Assembly (NCBI RefSeq): GCF_002149965.1 | Contig: NZ_MSQB01000021.1 | Coordinates: forward strand, 32,236 to 96,235 | DNA length: 64,000 bases | Direction: 5' to 3' | Source: Novosphingobium panipatense | GTDB lineage: Bacteria; Pseudomonadota; Alphaproteobacteria; Sphingomonadales; Sphingomonadaceae | Shown: piece after piece, positions 24,640 to 33,680 of the stretch | Layout: each line of letters starts with the position of its first letter | Numbering within the stretch: position 1 is the stretch's first letter | The notes under the pieces: generated by a model | Told to the model about the DNA's origin: nothing | What the model saw: the letters and a program-made list of their open reading frames with translations, nothing else | The model's database searches: none | Made by a program: the position numbers and the translations under genes

Positions 24640-25347
24640 ATGTTGACCGATGCGACCCAGACCGTTCGCGGCAGACCCTCCGCCCTTACCCGCCTGCGCG
24701 AGATGATCCTGCGCGGCATGCTCCAGCCGGGCGAGCGGCTGCTGGAAGTGGAGCTGGCCGAGCGCCTCGACATGTCGAGAACGCCGATCCGGCAGGCCCT
24801 GCCCGCGCTCGCGCTGGAAGGGCTGGTCGTTCCCGCTGGCGGGCGCGGCTATGCCGTGCGCGCCTTCACGCGGGCGGAAAGCCTGGACGCCCTGCACTTG
24901 CGCGCCATGCTGGAAGGCTATGCCGCGCGCAGCATCGTGCTGGCCGGAAAAGGCCGCGACGTGGCGGACCGGCTCGCCGTGCTGCTGGCCGAGGGCGACG
25001 CGCTGCTCTCCGCCGCCGCCCTGTCGGACACGCTTGAGGAAAAGTACGGCGTGCTCAACGAACGCTTCCATGACGTGGTCGTGGAAGGCGCGGGCAACAG
25101 CCTGCTCAAGGACCTGATCGGCCGCTGCAACGTAGTTCCCTTCACCTCGCCCAAGGTCATCGCCTTCGAGGAAACCGAAGAGGAAGAGATCCTGGAACTC
25201 ATGCGCTTCGCGCACCGCCAGCACCATGCCATCGTCAATGCCTTTCGCGCCGGGGACGCGCTGCGCGTGGAGATGCTGTTCCGCGAACATGCCACGACGC
25301 AGGAAAGCAGCATGGCGATGGGAGAGACGCTGCGCCGCGCGCTATAA
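24640..25347 (+). CDS. GntR/FadR-family regulator (VanR-like by context)
   Basis: A 235-residue regulator from the ATG at 24640: GntR winged helix (LLEVELAERLDMSRTPIRQA, residues 38-57), then an all-helical FCD ligand domain with metal-type residues (NERFHDVVVEGAGN, then a late HRQHHAIVNAF). An in-frame ATG at 24565 exists but lies directly on the operator-like ATGGATACA and lacks a ribosome site. It is divergent from the demethylase/ligBA operon and just before an AAHS transporter, so it probably represses both until vanillate or a related acid binds. Confidence 0.87.
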   Translation: MLTDATQTVRGRPSALTRLREMILRGMLQPGERLLEVELAERLDMSRTPIRQALPALALEGLVVPAGGRGYAVRAFTRAESLDALHLRAMLEGYAARSIVLAGKGRDVADRLAVLLAEGDALLSAAALSDTLEEKYGVLNERFHDVVVEGAGNSLLKDLIGRCNVVPFTSPKVIAFEETEEEEILELMRFAHRQHHAIVNAFRAGDALRVEMLFREHATTQESSMAMGETLRRAL

Positions 25348-25452
25348 CGGGAGCGGCATAGCTCGCATCGACAATGCGATAGGCCTCTGGCGCCCGCCTG
25401 CCCCTAGCATGACCTCCAAAGCGCCGGACCAAGGCGCGATGGAGGATGACCG

Positions 25453-26784
25453 ATGGTAACGATCGCCAGGGCCGCGCCCTATCCGCAGCACGCCGATCCC
25501 GGCGAGAAGATGACGGCATTCCAGATCGCCGCGATCGGGGTCTGCGTGCTGATCAATGCGCTGGACGGGTTCGACGTCCTGGCGATAGCCTTCACCGCCC
25601 CTGCCATCTCGCGCGAGTGGGGCCTTTCGCCGACGCAGATCGGCGGGCTGTTCAGCGCGGGCCTGGCCGGGATGGGCATCGGCGCCTTCACCATCTCTCC
25701 GCTGGGAGACAAGCTGGGGCGTCGCCCGGCGATCCTGTTCTGCCTGGCGCTGCTCACCATCGGCATGGCCAGTTCCGCCCTGACTGACAGCCTGCAATCG
25801 CTGGCGCTGACCCGCGTCGTCACCGGGCTGGGCATCGGCGGGATTCTTGCCAGCATCAATACGGTCGTGGCGGAATATGCCTCTGCGCGGCGGCGCAGCC
25901 TGGCAATATCGTGCATGGCGCTAGGCTATCCGGTGGGCGCGACGATCGGCGGCCTGGCGGCGGTTCCGCTGATCGAATCCTTCGGATGGCGCGCGGTCTA
26001 CGTGCTCGGTGCCGCGGCGGCGGCCGTGCTCATCCCGCTGGTGCTCTGGCTCCTGCCGGAATCGATCCAGTTCCTGACCGCGCGGCGCCCTGCCGGAGCG
26101 CTGGACAAGATCAACCGCGTGCGCGCCCGCCTGAACCAGATGCCGCTCGCCGTGCTGCCCGAACCCGCAAAGGACGCCCGTGCCCGCGAAGGCAGCATCG
26201 CCGACCTGTTCCGGGGGGAGATGCTGAAGTCCACCGTGCTGGTCCTGCTGCTCAACATCTGCGTCATGGCGACGGTCTACTTCACGATCAGTTGGACGCC
26301 CAAGATCCTGTCCGAACTCGGCTTCAGCGACAGCATCGGCATCTATGCCTCGCTGATGATGAACGTGGCGGGCGCGATCGGCTGCCTGCTGTTCGGGCTG
26401 ATGGCCAACCGCTTCGGCCTGCGCAACCTTTCCGCCGTCGTCTTCCTCGGCATGGCGCTGGCCCTTGCCGCCTTCGGCCTTGCACCGGCGCAGGCGGGCA
26501 TGCTGATCGTGACCGCTTTCGTGGCGGGCTTCTTCCTCAACACCTCGATCACCTGCCTCTACACGATCCTGCCGCAAGTCTTCCTGCCCGCCACCCGCGC
26601 CACCGGAACCGGGATCGGGCTGGGCGGCGGACGGATCGGCGCCGTGCTCGGCCCCTATCTGGCGGGCATGCTCATCGACGGCGGCTGGAGCCGCGCGGCC
26701 TATTGCATCGCGCTGGCCGTGCCGATGCTGCTGGCACTGACGATCCTGACGGCCCTGCCCTCCTTCAGGAAGGAAGCGGCATGA
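25453..26784 (+). CDS. MFS transporter, PcaK/VanK-like (AAHS family)
   Basis: A 443-residue, 12-helix importer with LINALDGFDVLAIAFTAPAI in helix 1 and DKLGRRPAILF in loop 2-3, both typical of 4-hydroxybenzoate/protocatechuate/vanillate symporters. The ATG at 25453 has GGAGG seven bases upstream. It follows the GntR gene by 105 bp on the same strand. It is distinct from the AAHS gene at 12523, so two different acids are likely imported. Its stop abuts the stop of the convergent channel gene with no gap. Confidence 0.88.
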   Translation: MVTIARAAPYPQHADPGEKMTAFQIAAIGVCVLINALDGFDVLAIAFTAPAISREWGLSPTQIGGLFSAGLAGMGIGAFTISPLGDKLGRRPAILFCLALLTIGMASSALTDSLQSLALTRVVTGLGIGGILASINTVVAEYASARRRSLAISCMALGYPVGATIGGLAAVPLIESFGWRAVYVLGAAAAAVLIPLVLWLLPESIQFLTARRPAGALDKINRVRARLNQMPLAVLPEPAKDARAREGSIADLFRGEMLKSTVLVLLLNICVMATVYFTISWTPKILSELGFSDSIGIYASLMMNVAGAIGCLLFGLMANRFGLRNLSAVVFLGMALALAAFGLAPAQAGMLIVTAFVAGFFLNTSITCLYTILPQVFLPATRATGTGIGLGGGRIGAVLGPYLAGMLIDGGWSRAAYCIALAVPMLLALTILTALPSFRKEAA

Positions 26785-27747
26785 TCATTGGGCCGGAATG
26801 TTCATCTTCAGCGGGATCGAGAAATCGAGCCAGAAGGACGTGCCCTTGAGACGGTTGGTAGTGTCCACTTCCTGAAGGACGCGCGCGCGAAACGTGGCCG
26901 GGCTCCTGCCCATGGTCACGTTGAGCGCGGCGGTTCCGCCAACCCCCACCGCCTCGCCCTTGAACGGGCCGAGCGGGCCTCTGTCCCCCGTTACCTGCTT
27001 GAGGTAGTAGCCCTGCACACCCAGCGAGAAGGCAGGGGAGAACGCCTTTTCCACGGCCGCTTCGGCGTGGAACTCGTTGCCGCTGTCGTAGTCGGTCGTG
27101 CGGTTCTTGCCGTTGTAGGTATATCCGGCCTTGCCCGAGATATCCCAGCCCGACTTGGTATCGTGCCAGCTCAGTGCCAGCGAACCGTCGGCGGCCCAGC
27201 GGTGGAACGAGAGATTGGCCAGTTGCCCTTCGCGATAATGGCCCACCGGCACGTTGACCATGCTCGAAACCTGGACATGGAACTTCTCGCCATGCCAACC
27301 CATCATGACGAGGCCCACCGGATCGCCGACCGTAAGCGTGGAATCGCGCCGGGACGCGGAAAGGGCCGGTCCGCCCGGTCTGGTCAGGACCGCCTCCACA
27401 TCCAGCATCGGCGCGCCGAGCGGCATGATCGCGCCCACGGCCAGCGTGCCGCCCAGGAACTTGGTCGAAGGGACGAAGAGCAGCGTTTCGAAATCCGCCA
27501 CGATCGTCGCGTCCAGACCGGCGACCACCCTGCCGTTGAGGGGAAACTCGCGGGAACGCCCGGCATCGCCGTCATAGACGTAGATCGTCTTGTCGTAGAA
27601 GATGCCCTCGACGGGGGGCATCACCGCCGCCCCCGGTCCGCCCGATCCCAGCAGATAGAGCGAGGCCGCCCCATCGGTGGCCTGCGCGGGCGCAGCGCAA
27701 CAGAGGCCGAAAATTCCGCCTGCCGTGCAAAGCATGACCTTTTTCAT
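26785..27747 (-). CDS. SphA/meta-pathway phenol-degradation type outer membrane channel (PF13557)
   Basis: A 320-residue protein with a signal peptide (about residues 1-23, ending AQA) and a beta-rich body with repeated amphipathic strands (WDISGKAGYTYNG and EVDTTNRLKGTSFWLDFSI). It matches the putative-channel family often called phenol MetA degradation transporter, found with aromatic-catabolic operons. It follows the QuiC-type gene by 128 bp on the same strand, so it probably imports the hydroaromatic substrate through the outer membrane. Convergent with the AAHS transporter with zero spacing. Confidence 0.75.
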   Translation of the reverse strand: MKKVMLCTAGGIFGLCCAAPAQATDGAASLYLLGSGGPGAAVMPPVEGIFYDKTIYVYDGDAGRSREFPLNGRVVAGLDATIVADFETLLFVPSTKFLGGTLAVGAIMPLGAPMLDVEAVLTRPGGPALSASRRDSTLTVGDPVGLVMMGWHGEKFHVQVSSMVNVPVGHYREGQLANLSFHRWAADGSLALSWHDTKSGWDISGKAGYTYNGKNRTTDYDSGNEFHAEAAVEKAFSPAFSLGVQGYYLKQVTGDRGPLGPFKGEAVGVGGTAALNVTMGRSPATFRARVLQEVDTTNRLKGTSFWLDFSIPLKMNIPAQ

Positions 27748-27875
27748 GACTCGTCTCGCCTGACTGCTGCAACGAGCCTGAAAATATCGACGAATTCCGG
27801 CACAATATTATTGGGGAAATCCCCGAGGTCGCCCCGGAATGCTGCCCGCCATGCTGCCAGGAGGCGTCCCGCGCC

Positions 27876-29798
27876 TTATTCGGCGACGTTTTCCGCCGCG
27901 CGAAACCGGTTCTGCGCCGCCAGCCTGATCCCGGCATTGGGGGCGCCATATCCGGCGTAAGTGCCGCCGCGCTCGACGAATTCGAAGAAGAACAGCTTGT
28001 CGAAGGCACGGCTGTAGAGCTGGCGATAGGGATTGCCCGAGGCATCCTCGTCATAGAGGATGCCCGCCGTTTCCATTCGCGCCGCGATCCGTCCGTCGAA
28101 GCCGAAGCGGGCGACCAGGTCGTCATAGTAGTTCGCCGGGATATCGAGCATCGCCGCCCCGCGCGCACGGACGATCGTGGCGGTGGCGAGCAGGTCCTCG
28201 CTGGCCAGCGCGACATGCTGGAAGCCGCCGCCCAGCCCCTGCGCCAGGAAGCGCGAGGACAAGGTCTCGCGCGCGTCCGAGGCATTGAGGGTCAGGCGGA
28301 AGCCCCCGTCCGGCGATTGCAGTGCCTGGCTATGGACCAGGCCGGAAGGGTCGATCACGTCGTTGGCATCGCGCCCTTCCAGGCCGAAGAGCGCGCGCCA
28401 GTATAGCTGCCAAGAGAGGAACTCGTCATTGTGGACCACGGCGGCCAGGTGATCGATGGAGCGCGCGCCCGCATCGTCGGTCAGGTCTTCCACCGGCACG
28501 GCCTCGAACTCGCGTGCCCAGAGCGCCTCGGCGCCGTCGTCCTCGACCAGATAGACCAGGCTGCCGCCCACGCCGCGCAAGGCGGGCATGGCCATGCGGC
28601 CGGGGCGGCCTTCCGGGCTATAGGCGCGGATGCCGAGCGCGGCGGCGCGCGCCATCACGGCGGCGGCATCCTTCACCCGCACGCCGATCGCGCAGATCGA
28701 GGTGCCGTGAACGATGCGATAGGACTTGGCGAAACCCTTCGGCTCGGCATTGATCACGAGGTTGACGTTGCCCTGACGCCAGCGCGTGACCTTCTTGGTG
28801 CGATGCGTGCCGATATGCGCAAAGCCGAGCGCGGCGAAAGTCTCGCCCAGCCTCGGCACGTCCTCACCAGTGGCGGTGAACTCGACGAATTCGGCGCCGA
28901 GCGGCGGCTGCGGCGCGGGCATCGCGGCGGGCCGGTCCAGCAGTCGCAAGGCGGCATCGCGGACATATTCGAGCGACCGGTGCCCGTCCTGCGCGACGAG
29001 GCGCGAGGATATCGAGCGGAAACGGTCGTTGAAGATCTCCAGCGACAGCGGCCCTTCGTAGCCGGTGCGCAGGATCTCGGCGACGTAGCCCGGCAGGTCA
29101 AGACCGCCCTGCCCCGGCAGGTTGCGAAAATGGCGGCTCCAGTAGAGCAGGTCCATGTCCAGCAGCGGCGCATCGGCAAGCTGGACGTAGACGATCTTGT
29201 CGCCCGGAATCTCGCGGATGCTTTCGTTCGGAATGCGGCGCGAGAGCGAGTGGAAGCTGTCGAGAATGATGCCGATGGCGGGATGGTCCACCGCCTTCAC
29301 GATCGACCAGACATCGCGGTGATCGTTGACGTGGCGGCCCCAGGCCAGCGCCTCGTAGCCGACCCGGATGCCGCGCGCCGCGGCCCGGTCGCCCAGCTCG
29401 CGGAAATCGTCGACGATGCGCTGCCGGTCGCCCAGCGCATGGGGCGAGCAGTTGGAGCAGACGAGAATCCGGTCCGTGCCGAGTTCGCCCATCAGATCGA
29501 ACTTGCGCTCGGCCCGGTCCATGGCGCGGGCGCGCATCTCGCCGGGCATGCCTTCGAAATCGCGGAAAGGCTGGTAGAGCGAGCAATGGATGCCGAGATC
29601 GCCCATCAAGGCGCGCACTTCACGCGGGCTGAGGGCGGAACCGATCAGGTCGTTCTCGAAGATCTCGACACTGCCGAACCCGGCATCGGCCGCCGCCTTC
29701 AGCTTTTCCTCCAGGGTGCCGCGCAGCGAGACGGTGGCGATGGCATTCGACGGAGCCATGGCAAAGCCGGAGGGAGCAATATTGGAAGAGCTGGGCAT
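27876..29798 (-). CDS. quiC: 3-Dehydroshikimate dehydratase, QuiC1-type two-domain enzyme
   Basis: A 640-residue fusion that dehydrates 3-dehydroshikimate to protocatechuate. The N-terminal TIM barrel (residues about 15-290) has likely metal ligands in VGYEALAWGRH, IILDSFHSL, VQLADAP and LSLEIFNDRF. The C-terminal half has two vicinal-oxygen-chelate modules like 4-hydroxyphenylpyruvate dioxygenase (residues about 300-620, ending FFFEFVERGGTYAGYG). The length matches Pseudomonas QuiC1. The ATG at 29798 is chosen; an internal ATG at 29759 is possible. With the dehydrogenase at 13902 and LigAB it completes a shikimate-to-ring-cleavage route. Confidence 0.9.
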   Translation of the reverse strand: MPSSSNIAPSGFAMAPSNAIATVSLRGTLEEKLKAAADAGFGSVEIFENDLIGSALSPREVRALMGDLGIHCSLYQPFRDFEGMPGEMRARAMDRAERKFDLMGELGTDRILVCSNCSPHALGDRQRIVDDFRELGDRAAARGIRVGYEALAWGRHVNDHRDVWSIVKAVDHPAIGIILDSFHSLSRRIPNESIREIPGDKIVYVQLADAPLLDMDLLYWSRHFRNLPGQGGLDLPGYVAEILRTGYEGPLSLEIFNDRFRSISSRLVAQDGHRSLEYVRDAALRLLDRPAAMPAPQPPLGAEFVEFTATGEDVPRLGETFAALGFAHIGTHRTKKVTRWRQGNVNLVINAEPKGFAKSYRIVHGTSICAIGVRVKDAAAVMARAAALGIRAYSPEGRPGRMAMPALRGVGGSLVYLVEDDGAEALWAREFEAVPVEDLTDDAGARSIDHLAAVVHNDEFLSWQLYWRALFGLEGRDANDVIDPSGLVHSQALQSPDGGFRLTLNASDARETLSSRFLAQGLGGGFQHVALASEDLLATATIVRARGAAMLDIPANYYDDLVARFGFDGRIAARMETAGILYDEDASGNPYRQLYSRAFDKLFFFEFVERGGTYAGYGAPNAGIRLAAQNRFRAAENVAE

Positions 29799-29916
29799 GG
29801 CGCGAATTCCCGGAACTGTGATCCTGGGAATATCGCTCTCACGGGGGCTGGATTGAAGCCGGTTCGATGCACTCGCCCATGCCATGTTGTTATGGAAAAG
29901 GCAGGTCGAGGCCGAT

Positions 29917-30324
29917 TCAGTATCGACTGAGCAGGCGGTCCACGCTGGCATGGGCCTTGTGCCCGTCCTTGCATTCGCCGGTCTCTTCCTCGAGCAGCCT
30001 GCGCAGCCGTTCGATCTCCTCGACGCTGAGATGCTCGATGCCGATGAAATCGTCCCGCGCGGTTTCCAGCGCGCGCAGCAGTTCGTCCAGCTTTGCCTGG
30101 AACGCAGCGGCATCGCGGTTCTGGCTGTTCTGGATCAGGAACACCATCAGGAAGGTGACGATGGTGGTGCCGGTATTGATCACCAGCTGCCAGGTGTCCG
30201 ACCACTGGAAGATCGGGCCGGACACCGCCCATATGGCCACCACGGCCAGGGCGATGATGAAAGTCTGGGCCTTCCCGGCCGCACCGGCAATGAAATTGGC
30301 AAAGGCGGTGAACGACTTGCGCAT
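29917..30324 (-). CDS. Low-affinity iron permease family protein
   Basis: A 135-residue membrane protein: two hydrophobic helices (residues about 21-40 and 50-66), the family core FIIALAVVAIWAVSGP, then NTGTTIVTFLMVFLIQNSQN, and an acidic helical tail. It fits PF04120, bacterial relatives of a fungal low-affinity iron transporter; function in bacteria is not established. A GGAGG site lies six bases before the ATG at 30324. It is 118 bp upstream of the quiC-like gene on the same strand, but a functional link is not evident. Confidence 0.85.
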   Translation of the reverse strand: MRKSFTAFANFIAGAAGKAQTFIIALAVVAIWAVSGPIFQWSDTWQLVINTGTTIVTFLMVFLIQNSQNRDAAAFQAKLDELLRALETARDDFIGIEHLSVEEIERLRRLLEEETGECKDGHKAHASVDRLLSRY

Positions 30325-30535
30325 GAAGGGCCTCCGGCTTGAGCCTGGGAGAAACGCCCAGGGTTCGGCAGGCGTTCCCTCCCCGGCGCCTGCCTGAACA
30401 TCCCAACCGAAGCGGTGGTTTTACCGTCTGGCAAGTTCCCCGCACTAGAGGCATGGAGACGAACGAGGCCTGCCGCGCCGGAATCGGCCCGAAATCAACC
30501 CCGAATCAACTGGGTCAGGGGCAGGATCACGAACG

Positions 30536-32368
30536 ATGCGTATAGCGACGATCACCAACTGGGCCTACGGGGCAACGGTCTGCCTGACGATCGCGGCCGG
30601 CATCACCATGGTCATGGCGTCCAGTGCCGACCGACTGGAACGCGACGCCGTGCGCCAGCGCGACCTGTTCGACCAGCTTTCGTTCGAGGTGGAAAACGAC
30701 GAGGCGCAGCTGACCGACCAGGCGCGCCTGGCGGCGGTGACCGGCGACCCCAGCCACGAGATCGCCTATAACCACACGCTGGCGGCGATCGGCTCGGTAG
30801 AAAAGCGCCTCGGGCGGTTGAAGGACAACGGCGCCAAGGAAGAGGAACTCCACTCCCTGGAAGAAGGGCTGCGCTGGGCGCAGACGCTTCAGGACGAGCA
30901 GCAGGCCGCCATCGCCGCTGCCCGGCGCGGAGACCGGGACACGGCCTACAAGATCATCTTCGGCGCCGAATACGAACGCGAGCTGGAACGCACCCATTTC
31001 CTGCTCGGCCGCTTCCGTTACATGCTGGACCAGCGCTCCGACCGCGCCATCGAGGAAGCCAGCCGCGCATCCCAGCGGCTGCGCACGGTTTCGGAAGTGA
31101 TGGTTGCGATCACCGCCGTCTTGTTCCTGTTCGTGCTGGGCTTCGTGCTGAAGCGCCGCATCCTCAAGCCGGTGGTGAAACTCAGCGACGTCGTCAACCG
31201 GCTGGCCGACCAGGACTATGCCGTGGAGCCGCCCCAGCTCTCGCAGATCGACGAGATCGGCGACATGGCCCATGCCATCCGCATCTTCCGCGAGAACGGC
31301 ATAGAACGCCAGCGGCTGGAGCGTGAGCGCGATGCCGACTGGCACGTGCGCGACCTGCTGGCCCGCATGACGCAGCGCCTGCAAGGCTGCGAATCCGTGG
31401 CCGACCTGTTCGAAGTGGTGCGCCTTTTCGCGCCGCGCATCGCCCCCGATCTCGCCGGGCGGCTCTACACGCTCGACACCCGGCTGGGCATGATGGCCTG
31501 CGCCTCGGAATGGCAATCCGGCAGCGGCCAGCCTCTGGGCGGCAGCGACGCCGCCTTCACGCCGGACGATTGCTGGGCCTTGCGGCGGGGGCAGGCGCAT
31601 ATGCCGGGCGGCGATCTGGTGGACGTGCCCTGCAAGCACATCCCGCCGGAAAGCGCCTGTGCCGCCGTCTGCGTGCCCCTGACCGCCCAGGGCGAGACGA
31701 TCGGCCTGCTGGTGCTGGAGAACATGGCCGGCGCGCGCGGCCCTGGAGAGAATACCAAGGTCTACATCGAACTCATGTCCGAAACGGTCGGACTGGCGCT
31801 CGCCAATCTCAAGCTGCGCGACGCGCTGCACGAAAAGGCGCTGTTCGATGCCCTCACCGGCCTGCGCAACCGGCACGAACTGGCCGATACCCTGCGCCGC
31901 AACCTGGCCCAGGCGGACGCCTCGAAAACGCCGCTGGCCTGCCTCATGGTCGATATCGACCATTTCAAGCAGCTCAACGACCGCTACGGCCACGATGCCG
32001 GGGATCTCACCATCCGCTCCGTCGCGGGTGCGCTGGACAATGCCGTGAGCGAGGACGGGATCGCCTTTCGCTATGGTGGCGAGGAATTCCTGCTGCTGCT
32101 CCCCGCCTGCGACGAGGAGCATGCGCGGGAACGCGCGCGCCTGATCCAGGAACGCATCACCGGCATGACCCTGGTGCATGACGGCACCCCGCTGGGCCCG
32201 ATCACGGTATCCATCGGCATCGCCATCTACCCCGATCACGGCCCCGCACACGGGCTGATCGGCACCGCCGATGCCGCGCTTCTCCGCGCGAAGGATGAAG
32301 GCCGCAACCGCATCGTGGTCGCCGCCAGCCGCCGCGATATCGGCACCGCATCGGCGGCAATGGGTTAG
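30536..32368 (+). CDS. Membrane diguanylate cyclase with HAMP, GAF and GGDEF domains
   Basis: A 610-residue signalling enzyme that should make cyclic di-GMP from GTP. The order is TM helix (8-28), periplasmic four-helix-type sensor (30-190), second TM (about 193-210), HAMP (to about 265), GAF (about 280-430) and GGDEF (about 440-600). The active site is YGGEEFLLLLP with LMVDIDHFKQLNDRYGHDAG before it. The RxxD product-inhibition site expected nine residues before the motif is absent (Ser at that place), so feedback control is probably lacking. Ends just before a repeat element. Confidence 0.93.
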   Translation: MRIATITNWAYGATVCLTIAAGITMVMASSADRLERDAVRQRDLFDQLSFEVENDEAQLTDQARLAAVTGDPSHEIAYNHTLAAIGSVEKRLGRLKDNGAKEEELHSLEEGLRWAQTLQDEQQAAIAAARRGDRDTAYKIIFGAEYERELERTHFLLGRFRYMLDQRSDRAIEEASRASQRLRTVSEVMVAITAVLFLFVLGFVLKRRILKPVVKLSDVVNRLADQDYAVEPPQLSQIDEIGDMAHAIRIFRENGIERQRLERERDADWHVRDLLARMTQRLQGCESVADLFEVVRLFAPRIAPDLAGRLYTLDTRLGMMACASEWQSGSGQPLGGSDAAFTPDDCWALRRGQAHMPGGDLVDVPCKHIPPESACAAVCVPLTAQGETIGLLVLENMAGARGPGENTKVYIELMSETVGLALANLKLRDALHEKALFDALTGLRNRHELADTLRRNLAQADASKTPLACLMVDIDHFKQLNDRYGHDAGDLTIRSVAGALDNAVSEDGIAFRYGGEEFLLLLPACDEEHARERARLIQERITGMTLVHDGTPLGPITVSIGIAIYPDHGPAHGLIGTADAALLRAKDEGRNRIVVAASRRDIGTASAAMG

Positions 32369-32372
32369 GCAT

Positions 32373-32525
32373 GGACGGACCGATATTCAGTTCAGGTGGA
32401 ACCGAGAAGCGTGATTTCCGAGCATCGCAGCGCAGCGGACTTTCGGTCCGTGAGCACCGAAGCCCAAAGGCACTGGTTGCAAATTGCGCTTCGCAGGCCC
32501 GCATGAGCTGAATATCGGTCCGTCC
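32373..32525. repeat. Terminal-inverted-repeat element, copy A
   Basis: A 153-bp element with perfect 18-bp terminal inverted repeats (GGACGGACCGATATTCAG at 32373-32390 and its complement at 32508-32525). The interior (about 32391-32465) matches copy B at 36500-36646 with only three differences in some 75 bases, while the terminal arms differ between copies but remain complementary. An inner stem TTCGGT/ACCGAA is visible. It fills the gap between the cyclase and the convergent PNPOx-like gene, whose stop codon shares its last base. Confidence 0.9.
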
Positions 32526-33583
32526 TAGTAGAGGTTGTCCTTGTAGTCCTGGGCCAGCCCCTTCTTCACCATTTCGGAGGCGCCGGGCACCGAAAGGCTG
32601 GCGCGGGCAAGCTTGGCGGCGAGGCCCTTGGTCCTGTTCAGCTTGATGTGATCGAGGAAAAGCCGGGCCGGATCGATGTCGCTGCTCGTCCCCAGCGGCC
32701 AGAGACCCGCGCGCTCCAGTGCGGCACTGGTGCGCAGGACGATCTCCTCCACCTCCACCCGGACGGCCAGGGCCGGAACCTTGCCCTGCACTGCGAAGCG
32801 CGCCCGCTCCGCCTCATCGGTGGAAAGGGCGGCGCGGCCCTGCACCATGGCCACGCGCGTCGAGCCGGGCACCAGCAGCGCCATGGCCAGCGCGGGCTGC
32901 TGCACGATGTTGCGAAAACTGTCGACCCGGCGATTGCCCGGCCGATCCGCAAACCACAGCACATCTTCCCTGTCCCCTGCATCCAGCCGCGCGAGCGATC
33001 CGGCCGGGTCGCCCTTCGGGCTGAGGTCCGCGCGGCCTTCGCGGCTGACCGTGGCCAGCGCCAGAAACCGGCTTTCCGCGACGAACCCGGCCGCCTCATC
33101 CGCTGCCGTAACCGGTTCCGCCGACCAGAGCCGGGAACGGATCAGGGCCTTGGCGCAGTGGCCGTAGCATTCCTCGACGGCGACATGCAGCACACCGTCT
33201 GCGACCGCGCGCACCCGCCCGTTGACCCGCAAGGTCTCGCCAATGCCCGGCAGGAGAAACAGCGAACCAAAGGACTGACCGGGTCGCGGGAGCCCCGGAT
33301 CGTCCAGCAGATCCAGCGGCACCCGCAACGCCTTGCCCTCGCCAGCAGCGAAGCCTGCGCTGCCGCCCGCCAGAGTCACCCGAACGCACGCAGCGTCTTC
33401 GCCCATTTCGGCGCCCATTTCGGCGCCCGTTTCTGCAAAAGTGGCGAACATCAGCGGCGACTGCCCGATCCAGCGAAGCGCGCCTGCGTCGAGATGGTCG
33501 ATGTCCTTGAGAAACATCTGCGGCGGCGTCTGGCCGATCACGGCCTCAAGGCCGGCGATGGTATCGATGAAGGGACCGCTCAT
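32525..33583 (-). CDS. Pyridoxamine 5'-phosphate oxidase-like flavin-fold protein
   Basis: A 352-residue protein. The C-terminal half from about residue 165 has the split-barrel flavin-binding pattern ESRFLALATVSREGRADLSP, then KGDPAGSL and LWFADRPGNRRVDSFRNI, as in PNPOx-family proteins. The N-terminal half is related but more divergent, suggesting a duplicated fold. The ATG at 33583 follows AGGAGATCGGG. The stop overlaps the repeat element. Divergent from a methyltransferase across a strong dyad. True PdxH activity is unlikely because the protein is long; substrate unknown. Confidence 0.8.
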   Translation of the reverse strand: MSGPFIDTIAGLEAVIGQTPPQMFLKDIDHLDAGALRWIGQSPLMFATFAETGAEMGAEMGEDAACVRVTLAGGSAGFAAGEGKALRVPLDLLDDPGLPRPGQSFGSLFLLPGIGETLRVNGRVRAVADGVLHVAVEECYGHCAKALIRSRLWSAEPVTAADEAAGFVAESRFLALATVSREGRADLSPKGDPAGSLARLDAGDREDVLWFADRPGNRRVDSFRNIVQQPALAMALLVPGSTRVAMVQGRAALSTDEAERARFAVQGKVPALAVRVEVEEIVLRTSAALERAGLWPLGTSSDIDPARLFLDHIKLNRTKGLAAKLARASLSVPGASEMVKKGLAQDYKDNLY

Positions 33584-33647
33584 CCCGATCTCCTGATGCT
33601 CCGGCTCAAGCTGCAAGCCATTGCTTTGTCGAGCGCCATGCCTAAGA

Positions 33648-33670
33648 TATTTGCGAACGATTCGCAAATA
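33648..33670. promoter_or_regulatory. Perfect 23-bp dyad between divergent genes
   Basis: TATTTGCGAA-CGA-TTCGCAAATA is a perfect inverted repeat 11 bp before the methyltransferase start and 65 bp before the PNPOx-like start. This is a strong operator candidate, of the size bound by TetR- or ArsR-type dimers, for a regulator encoded elsewhere. Confidence 0.6.
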
Positions 33671-33680
33671 GAGTGTGGAA

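Noticed and set aside
33675..33680. GTG start for the methyltransferase
   Set aside because: The ATG two codons later is the simpler choice; difference is trivial.
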